From contig BPJI01000001.1 of the NCBI GenBank assembly GCA_026004535.1, positions 434,001 to 498,000 of the forward strand: a DNA stretch of 64,000 bases. Reading direction: 5' to 3'. The position numbers and the translations under genes are program-made. Below the pieces are notes generated by a model, which saw only the letters and a list, made by a program, of their open reading frames with translations, did no database searches and was not told where the DNA came from. Source of the stretch: Candidatus Parcubacteria bacterium. GTDB lineage: Bacteria > Patescibacteria > Paceibacteria > UBA6257 > HR35. Below, piece by piece: positions 8,224-17,365 of the stretch. Every line of letters begins with the position of its first letter. Within the stretch, counting starts at the first letter, position 1.

Positions 8224-8928
8224 ATGAATGCTTTGGAAGTAAAAAATTTGGTTGTTAAGTTAGGAGAACAAGAAATTATTAGAAATATTAGTTTTGCTTT
8301 ACCTGAAGGAACAATCACTGCTTTAATTGGTCCAAATGGAGCCGGTAAATCTGTTTTATTAAAAACAATTATAGGACTTTTCCCTTACCAGGGAGAAATA
8401 AAAATTTTTAACGAAAATCATTTAAAAATGGTAGATTTTATTGGTTATGTGCCTCAGACTTATGTTCTTGATCCAGTTTTGCCTTTAACAGTTTTTGAAT
8501 TTTTAAAATTAACTAATAATGATGAGAAGAAAATAGAAATAGCTTTAAAAGAAACTGATATTTATGAATTAAAAAATAAAAATTTAGCCAAACTTTCTGG
8601 TGGTCAACTTCAAAGAGTTTTGTTTGCTCGAGCAATTTTAGCTGAACCAAAAATTCTACTTTTAGACGAACCAGTCTCTGAAACAGATATTGTCGGTCAA
8701 AAAGAATTTTATGAGATCATTAAACATTTAAATCAAGAAAGAAAGGTAACTATTCTAATTACAAGCCATGAAATTACTATTATACATACTTTTGCCCAAA
8801 GAGTTTTGTGTTTAAATAAATCTTTGGTTTGCGACGGACCAATAACTGAGCTTTTCAAAGAAGAAATTTTAAAAAAACTTTATCAAAGAGATATCTTTAT
8901 CTATCCGTTTAATCGACATGAGGAATGA
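8224..8928 (+). CDS. znuC: metal ABC transporter, ATP-binding protein
   Basis: 234-residue ABC ATPase of the ZnuC/MntB type, powering Zn2+ or Mn2+ uptake with the permease that follows. Walker A GPNGAGKS, ABC signature LSGGQLQRV, Walker B ILLLDEP and the H-loop ITSHE are all intact. Its TGA overlaps the permease ATG by four bases (ATGA). The cognate binding protein is the znuA gene upstream, now separated by the pilin segment. Confidence 0.93.
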   Translation: MNALEVKNLVVKLGEQEIIRNISFALPEGTITALIGPNGAGKSVLLKTIIGLFPYQGEIKIFNENHLKMVDFIGYVPQTYVLDPVLPLTVFEFLKLTNNDEKKIEIALKETDIYELKNKNLAKLSGGQLQRVLFARAILAEPKILLLDEPVSETDIVGQKEFYEIIKHLNQERKVTILITSHEITIIHTFAQRVLCLNKSLVCDGPITELFKEEILKKLYQRDIFIYPFNRHEE

Positions 8929-9731
8929 ATCTATTTGAATATTCATTTTTATTAAAATCATTAATCATTAGTTTATGGCTAAGTATTGTTTTTGCTTTGC
9001 TAGGAATTTTTGTTTTTATCAAAAGAATGTCTTTTTTTAGTGATGGTATTGCTCATTCAGCTGTTCTGGGTTTGGCCATTGCTTTTTTATTAAAGTCTGA
9101 TATTTTAGTTTTTGCTCTTTTAAATGGTATTCTTTTTTCACTTTTAATCTATTATTTAGAAAGGAAAACAAAAATTCATGCTGATACCTTAATTGGCCTT
9201 GTTTTTGTTTCTTCTTTGTCGTTGGGTTTAATTTTAATTTCTTTAAAGGCTTCTTATCAACCAGAACTTTTGAATTTTCTTATTGGTAATATTTTAACAA
9301 TTAGTGATTTTGATTTTATTTTAACAATATTTTTTTCTTTACTAATTTTAAGCTTTATTATTTGGCAATTTCCAAAAATAAATTTAGTTCTTTTAGATCC
9401 TGTTGAAGCCAGATTGAGAAAAATAAATGTCAATCTTTATGAATTTTTATTTTATCTAATCTTAGGTATTAGTGTAATTTTAGGAATCAAATTAGTTGGC
9501 GTCATTCTTATAACTGCTTTTTTAATTTTACCAGCGGCAACTTCAGCTTTGATATCTTCATCCTTTAAAAGTTTTATTTATTTAAGTATTATTTTTGCTT
9601 TATTTAATGTTATCTTTGGCTTTTTAATTTCTAATTTCTATAACTTTCCTTTAGGAGCAAGCATTGTTCTTTCTGGCTCTTCGTTATTTTTTCTTTTATT
9701 TTTAATTAAAAATGTTTTTACACGGATTTAA
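8925..9731 (+). CDS. znuB: metal ABC transporter, permease
   Basis: ABC-3 family permease of 268 residues with about eight hydrophobic helices. The family stretch FFSDGIAHSAVLG is near residues 38-50 and GVILITAFLILPAATS in the C-terminal half. It is translationally coupled to znuC. The last codons (TRI and the TAA) are built from the first units of the CCGGAT array that follows, so the array has reached into the 3' end of the gene. Confidence 0.93.
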   Translation: MNLFEYSFLLKSLIISLWLSIVFALLGIFVFIKRMSFFSDGIAHSAVLGLAIAFLLKSDILVFALLNGILFSLLIYYLERKTKIHADTLIGLVFVSSLSLGLILISLKASYQPELLNFLIGNILTISDFDFILTIFFSLLILSFIIWQFPKINLVLLDPVEARLRKINVNLYEFLFYLILGISVILGIKLVGVILITAFLILPAATSALISSSFKSFIYLSIIFALFNVIFGFLISNFYNFPLGASIVLSGSSLFFLLFLIKNVFTRI

Positions 9732-10036
9732 ACCGGATAAATACTACCCGGATTTAAACCGGATAAATACTACCCGGATATGAACCGGATTATTAATTAC
9801 CAAGATGTACACCGGATGAATTTACTCGGATTATGACTGATAAGTTTACCCGGATTTAAACCGGATACAATTACCCGGATATAAACCTGGTATAATTACC
9901 CGGATGTAAACCGGATATAACTACCCGGATATAGACCGGATGATATACAGAGTATTTTTATACGGTTATTAATCCGGGTATTATATCCGGTAGTTTATCC
10001 GGGTAACTATATCCGGTATTTATCCGGGTGATAAAA
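9720..10036. repeat. long CCGGAT-family fold-back array
   Basis: About 317 bp that fill the gap between znuB and the next operon. Roughly a dozen forward units (ACCCGGATTTAAACCGGATA type) are followed, after a short centre near 9950, by reverse-complement units (AATCCGGGTA, TATCCGGT). Boxes alternate between three-C (ACCCGGAT) and two-C (AACCGGAT) forms about 11 bp apart. No ORF is seen in it. Confidence 0.9.
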
Positions 10037-10042
10037 TCATGT

Positions 10043-10048
10043 TATAAT
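10043..10048 (+). promoter_or_regulatory. -10 box of the VirD4-like operon
   Basis: TATAAT three bases before ATG 10052 and six bases before the adjacent ATG 10055. By comparison with other genes here, the second ATG is the likelier leaderless start. Confidence 0.6.
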
Positions 10049-10054
10049 TAAATG

Positions 10055-10402
10055 ATGGTTGAAAAATTTAGACCAGGAGAGCAAAAATTTATTCAGAGAT
10101 TTGAAACTCTTCATAAAGAAAAACCAAAAACCATTGAAGAAACTAAAGAAAAAATAAGATATACTTTAGAAGAAATAAAGAAAGAAATTGAGGAATTGCC
10201 GGAAATTAGAAGAGAGGAAGAATTTCATGAAACAATAACCGCTGGACAAGTGACTAATATCTTGGCCCAAGCACTTGATCTTGTCATTAATGAAGGAGTT
10301 GAAGAAGGATTAAAATTCATTCGCAAAACAAACAATCCTCACTTAATTGATCAATTTCATGATATCTTGATCGGCCATTTTCTTGATTTATTAAAACAAT
10401 GA
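10055..10402 (+). CDS. small helical protein coupled to a VirD4-like ATPase
   Basis: About 115 residues, charged and predicted helical, with no membrane segment or known motif. Heptad-like E/K/I/L patterning at about residues 20-50 suggests a coiled coil. It precedes and overlaps the VirD4-like gene (ATG of the latter inside CAATGAATG), so it is probably a partner or adaptor of that ATPase. The function is unknown. I take ATG 10055 rather than 10052 because of promoter spacing. Confidence 0.75.
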   Translation: MVEKFRPGEQKFIQRFETLHKEKPKTIEETKEKIRYTLEEIKKEIEELPEIRREEEFHETITAGQVTNILAQALDLVINEGVEEGLKFIRKTNNPHLIDQFHDILIGHFLDLLKQ

Positions 10403-12837
10403 ATGGTTCTTATTATTTTATTTTGGGAGGAGCTGGGGTTTTGGGTATAATCATTATTGCTTTAACTATATGGATTATTAAAAAACATAAAGAAAAAATC
10501 AAAATCAAACTTTCTTTAAATTATTCTCTACTTTTAATTGAACTTCCTCGGCCAATAACTTTATCAACGCAAACTCAAACAGAACCAAGAATAAAAATTA
10601 TTGAGGAATTAACTGCTTTTGAAAATTTTCTCAATAGTTTTTCTAAAATTAAAAACCCGATTATTTTTGAAATTGCTGTTCCTCATTATGGTGAAGAAAT
10701 TTATTTTTATGTTGCTTTACCAAAAAAAGATATCGACTTTTTTAGAAAAACTGTTTTAGGTTTTTGGCCAGGCGCTGAGGTCAGTTTAGTCAAAGAAGAC
10801 TATAATGTTTTTAATCCTACTGGTTTTTCTCTAGCTTCGATCATTAAATTAAAACATCACTCTTATTTACCAATAAAAACTTATAAAGAATTAGCCCAAG
10901 CCAATGTTGATCCAATTGATTCTTTTCTCTCTGCTTTTAATAAATTAACTAAAGAAGGAGAAGGCTTGGCTTGGCAAATTATCTTAAATCCTGTTCCAGC
11001 TTCAGAAAATAAAAAAATTTTAGCCAAAGTTAAACAATTAAGAGAAGGTAAAAAATTAGCTGAAGTTTTAGAAAAAAGCATCGCTCAAGATATTTTAAAA
11101 ACACTAAATGAAGCTTTTGTGCCCAAATCAGAAGAAACAAAGAAAAAAGAAGAGGAAGAAAAAGCAAAACCAAAACCAGTTGAAGAATTAGCAATTAAAA
11201 ATTTAGAATTTAAAGCTAGTAAACCATTGTTCAGGGTGAATATAAGACTTATTGCTTCAGCCAATGAGGAAAGAGAATGCAGTCAATTACTTAATGCTTT
11301 GGAAACTCCATTTCATCAATTCGTTAATCCTGGTTTTAATGAATTTCAAATTTTTCATCCCAAAGGAAATTATCTAAAGAAAGTTTTTTATCAATTTGCC
11401 TTTCGTCTTTTTGAACCAAAGCAAAGTTTTCTCCTAAATACCGAAGAAATAACATCCTTTTTTCACTTCCCTACTTCTTATATTAAAAATCCAATTATTC
11501 ATTGGCTTTCAGCTCGTTCAGCACCACCGCCAAGTAATTTACCAAGTGAAGGAATTATTTTAGGTGAAAATATTTACCAAGGTTTAAGATCGAATGTTAG
11601 AATAACTCGCGAAGATCGTCGAAGACATATTTATGTTATTGGTCAAACTGGCACAGGAAAAACTACTTTACTTAAAAACATGATTAGTCAAGATATTAAA
11701 CAGGGTGATGGTTTTTGCTTTATTGATCCTCACGGAGATGTTGCTCAAGAAATTTTAGGTTTAATTCCCAAAGAAAGAATTGATGATGTTATCTATTTTA
11801 ATCCTGGCGATACTCGAAGACCAATTGGACTTAATATTTTAGAATATTCGCCTCAAAGACCAGAAGATAAAACTTTTATTATTAATTATTTAATTGAAAT
11901 TATTGATAAACTTTATAATTTACAAGTAACTGGAGGCCCGATGTTTGAACAATATTTAAGAAATGCTCTACTTTTAATAATGGATAATCCTTCTTGGGGT
12001 TATACTTTACTTGAGGTTTCTAAAGTTTTTGTCGATGAAGATTTTCGTGAAGAATTATTATCTCAATGTAAAAATTATCCAGTCATTGAATTTTGGAGAA
12101 AACAAGCTCCAGTTGTTGGCGGCGAACTTTCATTAGAAAATATGATAACCTGGGTTACTTCTAAATTAAACCCATTTATTACTAATGACTTTGTTAGGCC
12201 AATTATTGCTCAATCAAGATCTACAATTGATTTTAATTATATTATGAATAATAGAAAAATTTTAATCGCTAATTTGTCTAAGGGGCTTATTGGTGAAACA
12301 AGTGCTTATTTAATGGGAATGCTTATCGTAACTAAAATCTTAATAGGCGCTTATGCTCGACAAAAGATACCTGAAAAAGAAAGAAAAGATTTTTATCTCT
12401 ATATTGATGAGTTTCAAAATTTTGCTTTTAAGGGCGTTGCTGATATTTTGTCTGAAGCAAGAAAATATAGACTTTCAATGGTTTTAGCCCATCAATATAT
12501 TAAACAATTACCAGAAACAATTACTTCAGCAGTTGTTGGAAATGTTGGAACCATAATTTCTTTTCGTGTTGGCGCTGAAGATGCTGAATTTTTAGAAAAA
12601 TTGTTTTTACCCGTTTTTAATAAATTTGATTTAGTTAATATTCCTAATTATAATGCTTATATTAAGCTTTTAATTTATGGTTATGTTTCTGACGCTTTTA
12701 ACATTAAAACCTTTCCGCCTGAAAAACCAGACAATGAACTAGCTAATGAAATAATTGAATATTCGATGATAAAATATGGTAGGGAAAAAGAAGAAATTGA
12801 AAAAGAAATAGCTGAAAAATATGCCAACCTTATTTGA
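10399..12837 (+). CDS. VirD4/TraG-like membrane ATPase (type IV secretion coupling protein family)
   Basis: 812 residues. One N-terminal membrane helix (about 5-26), a long variable region with a lysine/glutamate-rich linker near 245-258, then a RecA-like motor: Walker A IGQTGTGKTT at about residue 414, FIDPHGD, Walker B-like LYIDEFQNF, a following AHQYIKQL segment and FRVGAEDAEFL. Such proteins couple DNA or protein substrates to a secretion channel. In CPR bacteria they are common without a full conjugation locus, and no relaxase or other VirB homologue is visible here. It overlaps rmuC by 17 bases, suggesting a role in DNA handling or uptake. Confidence 0.88.
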   Translation: MNGSYYFILGGAGVLGIIIIALTIWIIKKHKEKIKIKLSLNYSLLLIELPRPITLSTQTQTEPRIKIIEELTAFENFLNSFSKIKNPIIFEIAVPHYGEEIYFYVALPKKDIDFFRKTVLGFWPGAEVSLVKEDYNVFNPTGFSLASIIKLKHHSYLPIKTYKELAQANVDPIDSFLSAFNKLTKEGEGLAWQIILNPVPASENKKILAKVKQLREGKKLAEVLEKSIAQDILKTLNEAFVPKSEETKKKEEEEKAKPKPVEELAIKNLEFKASKPLFRVNIRLIASANEERECSQLLNALETPFHQFVNPGFNEFQIFHPKGNYLKKVFYQFAFRLFEPKQSFLLNTEEITSFFHFPTSYIKNPIIHWLSARSAPPPSNLPSEGIILGENIYQGLRSNVRITREDRRRHIYVIGQTGTGKTTLLKNMISQDIKQGDGFCFIDPHGDVAQEILGLIPKERIDDVIYFNPGDTRRPIGLNILEYSPQRPEDKTFIINYLIEIIDKLYNLQVTGGPMFEQYLRNALLLIMDNPSWGYTLLEVSKVFVDEDFREELLSQCKNYPVIEFWRKQAPVVGGELSLENMITWVTSKLNPFITNDFVRPIIAQSRSTIDFNYIMNNRKILIANLSKGLIGETSAYLMGMLIVTKILIGAYARQKIPEKERKDFYLYIDEFQNFAFKGVADILSEARKYRLSMVLAHQYIKQLPETITSAVVGNVGTIISFRVGAEDAEFLEKLFLPVFNKFDLVNIPNYNAYIKLLIYGYVSDAFNIKTFPPEKPDNELANEIIEYSMIKYGREKEEIEKEIAEKYANLI

Positions 12838-13804
12838 AATTTTAATAATTTTCGCTGGTTTTGTTATTATATATTTTCTATTGAAAAAAGAAATTGAAAA
12901 AGTAAAAGAACCTGAAGCTCAAAAATTTTTAGAATTGCAAAAAAATATTTTAGAAAGTTTTGCTCTTTTAAAACAAGAAACTATTTCTCATCTTCAGACA
13001 ACAATTGAAAAGCAAGAGAAATTTATTGAATCAACTTCAAAAATTGAAGAATTAGCAAGAAACTTAGAATCAAGCACTGTTGAAATAAAAACTTTCAAAG
13101 AAATCTTGGCTGGACCAAAAAATAGAGGTTATTTGGGTGAGGTTATGTTAGAAGAAATAATTAAAAATTTACCTTCAACTTATTATGAAAAACAATATCC
13201 TCTTGGCTTTGATCGAGTTGATTATGTCTTGAAATTGAATGATACTTTAATCCCTGTTGATGCTAAGTTTCCAGTTCAAAATTTTAATAAATTATTTGAA
13301 ATTGAAGAAAAAGACAAAAACGAATTAAAAAAAGAATTGATTAAGAATTTAAAAAATAAAATTGAGGATATTGCTCGGAAATATATCTTACCTTCAAAAG
13401 GAACAATTGAGTTTGCTTTAATGTATTTAGCTAATGAAGGAATTTATTATGAACTTTTAGCTGATAAAGATTACCAAGGAGTTTGGGATTATGCTCGAGA
13501 AAGGTCAGTTTTTATCACTTCCCCAAAAAATTTTGAACTTATTTGCTCTTCCCTGCTCTTGATTATTCGTAAGCAAGAATTAGGTAAAAATATTCAACAA
13601 ATCTTGGCTAATTTACATCAATTAGAAAAAGACTTGTTAGAGCTGGAATCTAAATTCGAAACATCTTATAATCAATTAAATAATAGTTTTCGCAATTTAC
13701 AAGAGCTTTCAAGAATTTTGAATCGATTTATTGTTAATTTTCAAAGCTTAATCAAAACTGAACAAAAATTAGAAGAAAAAATTAAAGAAAGGTCGTTAAT
13801 TTAA
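12821..13804 (+). CDS. rmuC: DNA recombination protein RmuC
   Basis: 327 residues: N-terminal membrane segment (about 3-20), coiled coil (about 22-90) and the RmuC nuclease-like core with GPKNRGYLGEVMLEEI, DYVLKLNDTLIPVDAKFP (the PD-(D/E)XK-like Asp and Lys) and FITSPKNFELICSSLLLI. RmuC proteins limit inversion and recombination at repeats, which is of interest in a genome this full of inverted repeats. Overlap with the VirD4-like gene puts both in one operon. Confidence 0.92.
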   Translation: MPTLFEILIIFAGFVIIYFLLKKEIEKVKEPEAQKFLELQKNILESFALLKQETISHLQTTIEKQEKFIESTSKIEELARNLESSTVEIKTFKEILAGPKNRGYLGEVMLEEIIKNLPSTYYEKQYPLGFDRVDYVLKLNDTLIPVDAKFPVQNFNKLFEIEEKDKNELKKELIKNLKNKIEDIARKYILPSKGTIEFALMYLANEGIYYELLADKDYQGVWDYARERSVFITSPKNFELICSSLLLIIRKQELGKNIQQILANLHQLEKDLLELESKFETSYNQLNNSFRNLQELSRILNRFIVNFQSLIKTEQKLEEKIKERSLI

Positions 13805-14046
13805 TACCACTGATTTACACGGATATAATTAACACCACTAATTTACACGGATAATTTTCTTCCAGGGATTTTCACGGATTATTATAAACCACTGATTTAA
13901 ACGGATAATATAAATCTGCGTTAAATCCGTGGAATAATATTTTATCCGTGGTAATCCGTGGCTATTATAAATCCGTGTTAATCCATGGTCAATTAAATCT
14001 GTGGCAATCCGTGGTTATTATAAATCCGTGTTAAATCCGTGATCTA
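13805..14046. repeat. CACGGATT-family fold-back array
   Basis: About 240 bp: forward units (CCACTGATTTACACGGAT) in the left half, then reverse-complement units (AATCCGTGGTAATCCGTGG, AAATCCGTGTTAATCC) to the right, ending directly at the GAPDH start. No coding region is seen. Confidence 0.88.
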
Positions 14047-14051
14047 ATAAA

Positions 14052-15065
14052 ATGCGTTTAGCCATAAATGGTTTTGGTAGAATTGGAAGAATATTTTTTC
14101 GACAAGCTTTTAGTAAAGAAAATTTTGACATAGTCGCTATTAATGATTTGTCTGATACAGAAAATTTAGCTTATTTATTAAAATATGACACTGTTTATGG
14201 TCGTTATAATAAATCAGTTGAAGTTAAAGATGGGAAATTGGTTGTTGATGGTAAAGAAATTTTAATTTTAAAAGAGACTGATCCTTTAAAACTTCCTTGG
14301 CAAGAGTTAAATATTGATGTTGTGGTTGAGTCAACCGGTGTTTTTACTGAATTTGAAAAAGCAAAAGCTCATTTAACTGCTGGAGCCAAAAGAGTTGTTA
14401 TTACTGCACCAACAAAAGATGAAATTACGCCTCATTTTACTCCTGGTTTAGAAGATTTAGGCAAAATTTATTCTTTAGGTGAACAAGGCTTAATTACTTC
14501 TAATGCTTCGTGCACAACTAATTCAGTTAATCCAGTCATTGCTATTTTAAATAAAAGAATCGGAGTTAAAAAAGCAATTTTAACAACTATTCATGCCTAT
14601 ACCAATACTCAAACAATTGTTGATAGTGTTGTTAAAGGACATGATTTTCGTCGTGGTCGGGCTGGGGCTCAAAATATTATTCCTTCAACAACTGGAGCAG
14701 CTGAAGCAACTGCCAAAGTCATTCCTGAAATTAAAGGAAAATTTGATGGAATTTCAATTAGGGTTCCAGTTGTTACTGTTTCTTTGTCTGACATAACAAT
14801 ATTAACCCAAAGACCAACTTCTGTTGAAGAAATAAATAATATTTTCAAAGAAGAATCAAATTCGCCTCAATGGAAAGAGGTCATTAAAGTAGTTGAAGAC
14901 CCGGTTGTTTCAAGTGATATTATTGGCGAACCTTATGGAGCTATTATTGATCTTACTCTGACTAAGGTTGTTGATGGTGATTTAGTTAAAGTTTTTTCTT
15001 GGTATGATAATGAATGGGGCTATTGTGCTATGTTAGTTAAGCACATAGAAAAATTATTTTCTTAA
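14052..15065 (+). CDS. gap: glyceraldehyde-3-phosphate dehydrogenase, type I
   Basis: NAD(P)-dependent oxidative phosphorylation of glyceraldehyde 3-phosphate in glycolysis, 337 residues. The Rossmann start is AINGFGRIGR. The active site is SNASCTTN with Cys154, and the histidine is in TIHAYTNTQ. The phosphate-binding segment FRRGRAGAQNIIPSTTGAA and the C-terminal SWYDNEWGY are intact. The ATG follows immediately after a repeat array. The 3' end overlaps the convergent secreted-protein gene by 12 bases. Confidence 0.98.
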   Translation: MRLAINGFGRIGRIFFRQAFSKENFDIVAINDLSDTENLAYLLKYDTVYGRYNKSVEVKDGKLVVDGKEILILKETDPLKLPWQELNIDVVVESTGVFTEFEKAKAHLTAGAKRVVITAPTKDEITPHFTPGLEDLGKIYSLGEQGLITSNASCTTNSVNPVIAILNKRIGVKKAILTTIHAYTNTQTIVDSVVKGHDFRRGRAGAQNIIPSTTGAAEATAKVIPEIKGKFDGISIRVPVVTVSLSDITILTQRPTSVEEINNIFKEESNSPQWKEVIKVVEDPVVSSDIIGEPYGAIIDLTLTKVVDGDLVKVFSWYDNEWGYCAMLVKHIEKLFS

Positions 15066-15674
15066 TTGTTGAAGTAAAGGTGTTAAATCAATATTGATTC
15101 CTGCTTTTTGTAATGCTTCTCTTAATTTTTCAATTAATTTTTCTACTTCAATTGTTACTCTTCTTTCTAAAGCAACAACTCTTTTAGCAACCAATTTTTG
15201 GCCATCCCAAACACCCAAAACTCTTACTCTTGTACCAGTAGCAATATCAGTAATTGCTGCAGGTTGAGGAGTTGCTTGTGCTAAAAGTCCTAATCTTAAA
15301 GAACTAATTACCATAGTATCGGTTGCAATTATCCAATCCATCTTAAATCCTTGGGAATTTACAGTTAAAACATTATTTTGATTTTGATCAACAACTCCTT
15401 GCTGAGCAGCATGACCAGAAGGATTAAGAAAGAATAAATTAGCTCCCGGATGTTCAGCAATTTTTTCTCTAACAAAATCATCTAATTTTTTGAATTGACC
15501 AAGTTGGTTTTCTGAAAGTTTAGGTATTCTAAATTCTCCTTTTTCTGGTTTATATTTAATTTCGACCGGCTTTTCTCCTTTATTTTCTTCATTTTCTTGA
15601 GCTTTAACTAAAACAAAACTAAAAATTAAGCCGACCGTAAGAATAAAAATTAATGGTAAAAGAAATTTTTTCAT
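15054..15674 (-). CDS. secreted protein of unknown function
   Basis: 206 residues with a signal peptide (MKKFLLPLIFILTVGLIFSF, cleavage near VKA-QE). A charged linker precedes a beta-rich region (about 90-165: NNVLTVNSQG, ATGTRVRVLGVWDGQKLVAKRV) resembling the small OB-like beta domains of DUF5666-type proteins. A C-terminal helix pair rich in Leu and Gln ends the protein. It is convergent with, and overlaps, GAPDH. The function is unknown. Confidence 0.8.
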   Translation of the reverse strand: MKKFLLPLIFILTVGLIFSFVLVKAQENEENKGEKPVEIKYKPEKGEFRIPKLSENQLGQFKKLDDFVREKIAEHPGANLFFLNPSGHAAQQGVVDQNQNNVLTVNSQGFKMDWIIATDTMVISSLRLGLLAQATPQPAAITDIATGTRVRVLGVWDGQKLVAKRVVALERRVTIEVEKLIEKLREALQKAGINIDLTPLLQQLRK

Positions 15675-15690
15675 TTTTTATCAGAAGAAA

Positions 15691-15786
15691 CGGAACTTGA
15701 CACGGAAGGATCGGAATGAACGGAATTTATTCCTTCTGTTCCGTTTATTCCGTATCTCTTTCTGTTTCTTCCGTTATTTCCGTATT
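15691..15786. repeat. CGGAA-family fold-back array
   Basis: CGGAACTTGACACGGAAGGA-type units, then inverted units (TTCCGTTTATTCCGTATC). It occupies most of the gap upstream of the secreted-protein gene. Confidence 0.8.
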
Positions 15787-15885
15787 TAACGAACGACCTT
15801 TTTCTTTTTATTCCATTTATGCCTCTTTTTTCGTACTTTAATCTCTAATTTTGGTGGCTTTCTTGATAGATGTGTTTTTTTAATT

Positions 15886-16143
15886 TCATTCTTCTATTTT
15901 ATAGACTAGATCTCCTTTTTTTGTTTTACCAACAACCAAAATAGCAACCTCTTGGCCTGCTTTAACTGAACCAACTTTTTTTCTTTCAACCTCCATTGAT
16001 TCAACGATTTGACTAAATCTCTCCTCGCCATTTTTCTTTCTGACGACAATTCTATCACCAATTTTTAAATCTTCCTCCAATTCAACGACTATTGATGGAA
16101 TGTGTCCATAAAAATTTTTAACTTTACCTATTAAAACCTCCAT
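15886..16143 (-). CDS. translation-factor domain II-like small protein
   Basis: 85 residues forming a single beta barrel like domain II of EF-Tu: GKVKNFYGHIPSIVVELEE, LKIGDRIVV, VESMEVERKKVGSVKAGQEVAILV. Stand-alone proteins of this kind occur in many bacteria and archaea with no fixed role. The spacing to its upstream neighbour (220 bp, no gene seen) suggests its own promoter; TATATT stands eight bases before ATG. Confidence 0.8.
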   Translation of the reverse strand: MEVLIGKVKNFYGHIPSIVVELEEDLKIGDRIVVRKKNGEERFSQIVESMEVERKKVGSVKAGQEVAILVVGKTKKGDLVYKIEE

Positions 16144-16363
16144 TATTTTTTAATATAAATTGGTCTAATTATTTATATATAAAAATTTCTGTTTGTCTCT
16201 AATGTGCTAATTTGAAAATATTGTATCATGAAATTCATCTAAATAAAAATGTTGAAAAATGTAAAATTTACTCAATCTCAAACCATTTTGTTATTTCGTA
16301 AAATTAATGGTTCTGGTAATTCTTTTTTTATTTATTCAGTTATTTTACTTTTATTTGTTTTGT

Positions 16364-17188
16364 TCAGTAAATATCTTCTAGTTCTTCTTTCAAAACAATT
16401 GTTGGATTTTCGACTGCTTGATTTAGATTATCAATAATATTTCTGAATAAATCATCAAATTCTGTTGGTAGTCTTTTTCGTTTATAAGGATTTGCATAAG
16501 AAATAATTTGTTGATAAACATAAGGATGCCATTTGCCTAAATCTTTTAATTTTTGAGCAATCTCTTTAACTAAAGCATTAGCTTCTAAAACTTTCTCTGC
16601 TCGGGCTTCTCTAATTTTTAAAGCTTCGGGTAATTTTTCGTCCAAAAAGAAATCGCATTTTTTCAAAATTGGCTCGAAAGAACTACCTGCCAGTTTTTCT
16701 TGTTTTTCATAACTAATTCCTAAAGTTACATAATAAGCTTGCTCAATTGAATCAACCAGCTCAGGATCTGATTCTAACATTTCTGAATTAGATTGTAAGT
16801 ATTGACGATAAATAGCAATAGCTACGTGAGATTTTTCGCGAATATTTAATTCTTTCTCAATATTAAAGTTCATCATTAATTGAGCTAATCTTTGAGGGAC
16901 AACAATTGCTGGAATTTCTCTGATGCCAAGTTCTTTAGCTGCTAAATATCTGTGCTGACCATCAATAATAGTATAAGTGTCATTATTTTGGACAACAACG
17001 ACCGGAACAATAAAACCAATTCTTTCAATTGAATTAGACAAATGTTTAACGTGATAAGAACTTGGTTTTCTTTGATGAGAAATAACTGATAACTTATCAA
17101 TGGGAATTAATTTAAATTTTAAATTTTGATGATGATAGGGATCAGCAAACTCTATCTCTGGTTGTAATTTGGTTTTTCTTGGAGCCAT
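16364..17188 (-). CDS. ParB/sulfiredoxin-fold nuclease domain protein
   Basis: 274 residues. The N-terminal half is a ParB-like domain: PIDKLSVISHQRKPS, LSNSIERIGFIVPVVVV, YTIIDGQHRYLAAKELG (the GxHRxxA motif) and IPAIVV. The C-terminal half is helical and lacks an obvious ParB helix-turn-helix or dimer domain, so a role in chromosome partition is uncertain; a DNA-binding regulator or CTPase-like switch is possible. No parA is adjacent. The start follows TATAAT by three bases, next to a CCGGAT array. Confidence 0.8.
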   Translation of the reverse strand: MAPRKTKLQPEIEFADPYHHQNLKFKLIPIDKLSVISHQRKPSSYHVKHLSNSIERIGFIVPVVVVQNNDTYTIIDGQHRYLAAKELGIREIPAIVVPQRLAQLMMNFNIEKELNIREKSHVAIAIYRQYLQSNSEMLESDPELVDSIEQAYYVTLGISYEKQEKLAGSSFEPILKKCDFFLDEKLPEALKIREARAEKVLEANALVKEIAQKLKDLGKWHPYVYQQIISYANPYKRKRLPTEFDDLFRNIIDNLNQAVENPTIVLKEELEDIY

Positions 17189-17202
17189 TTTATTATATAT
17201 TA

Positions 17203-17320
17203 ACCGGATAAGTTACCCGGATTATAACTGGATATAACTACCCGGCTTTTTACCGAATTCATTATGACAAAATAATCTAGGTGACTATCCGAGTAATCTA
17301 TCCGGTAAGTTATCCGGGCA
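17203..17320. repeat. CCGGAT-family fold-back array
   Basis: Forward units (AACCGGATAAGTTACCCGGAT), a unique centre (about 17255-17280), then inverted units (ATCCGGTAAGTTATCCGGG). It lies between the divergent parB-like and rel genes. Confidence 0.85.
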
Positions 17321-17365
17321 AATAGATATCAGCAGCCATCCAACTAATTTATAATTATATTATAA

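Noticed and set aside
9720..10036. Possible CRISPR array (regularly spaced short repeats)
   Set aside because: Repeats are degenerate, only about 8 bp at the core, with no unique spacers of constant length, and they invert halfway. No cas genes are near; the PD-(D/E)XK protein at 61816 stands alone.
10399..13804. Conjugative element or integrated plasmid
   Set aside because: No relaxase, integrase, att sites or other VirB components are visible. Base composition and repeats match the surroundings.
16249..16437. Plus-strand ORF of 62 codons with hydrophobic residues
   Set aside because: It overlaps the 3' end of the ParB-like gene antisense, has phenylalanine/leucine-rich low-complexity composition expected from AT-rich DNA, and no supporting context.
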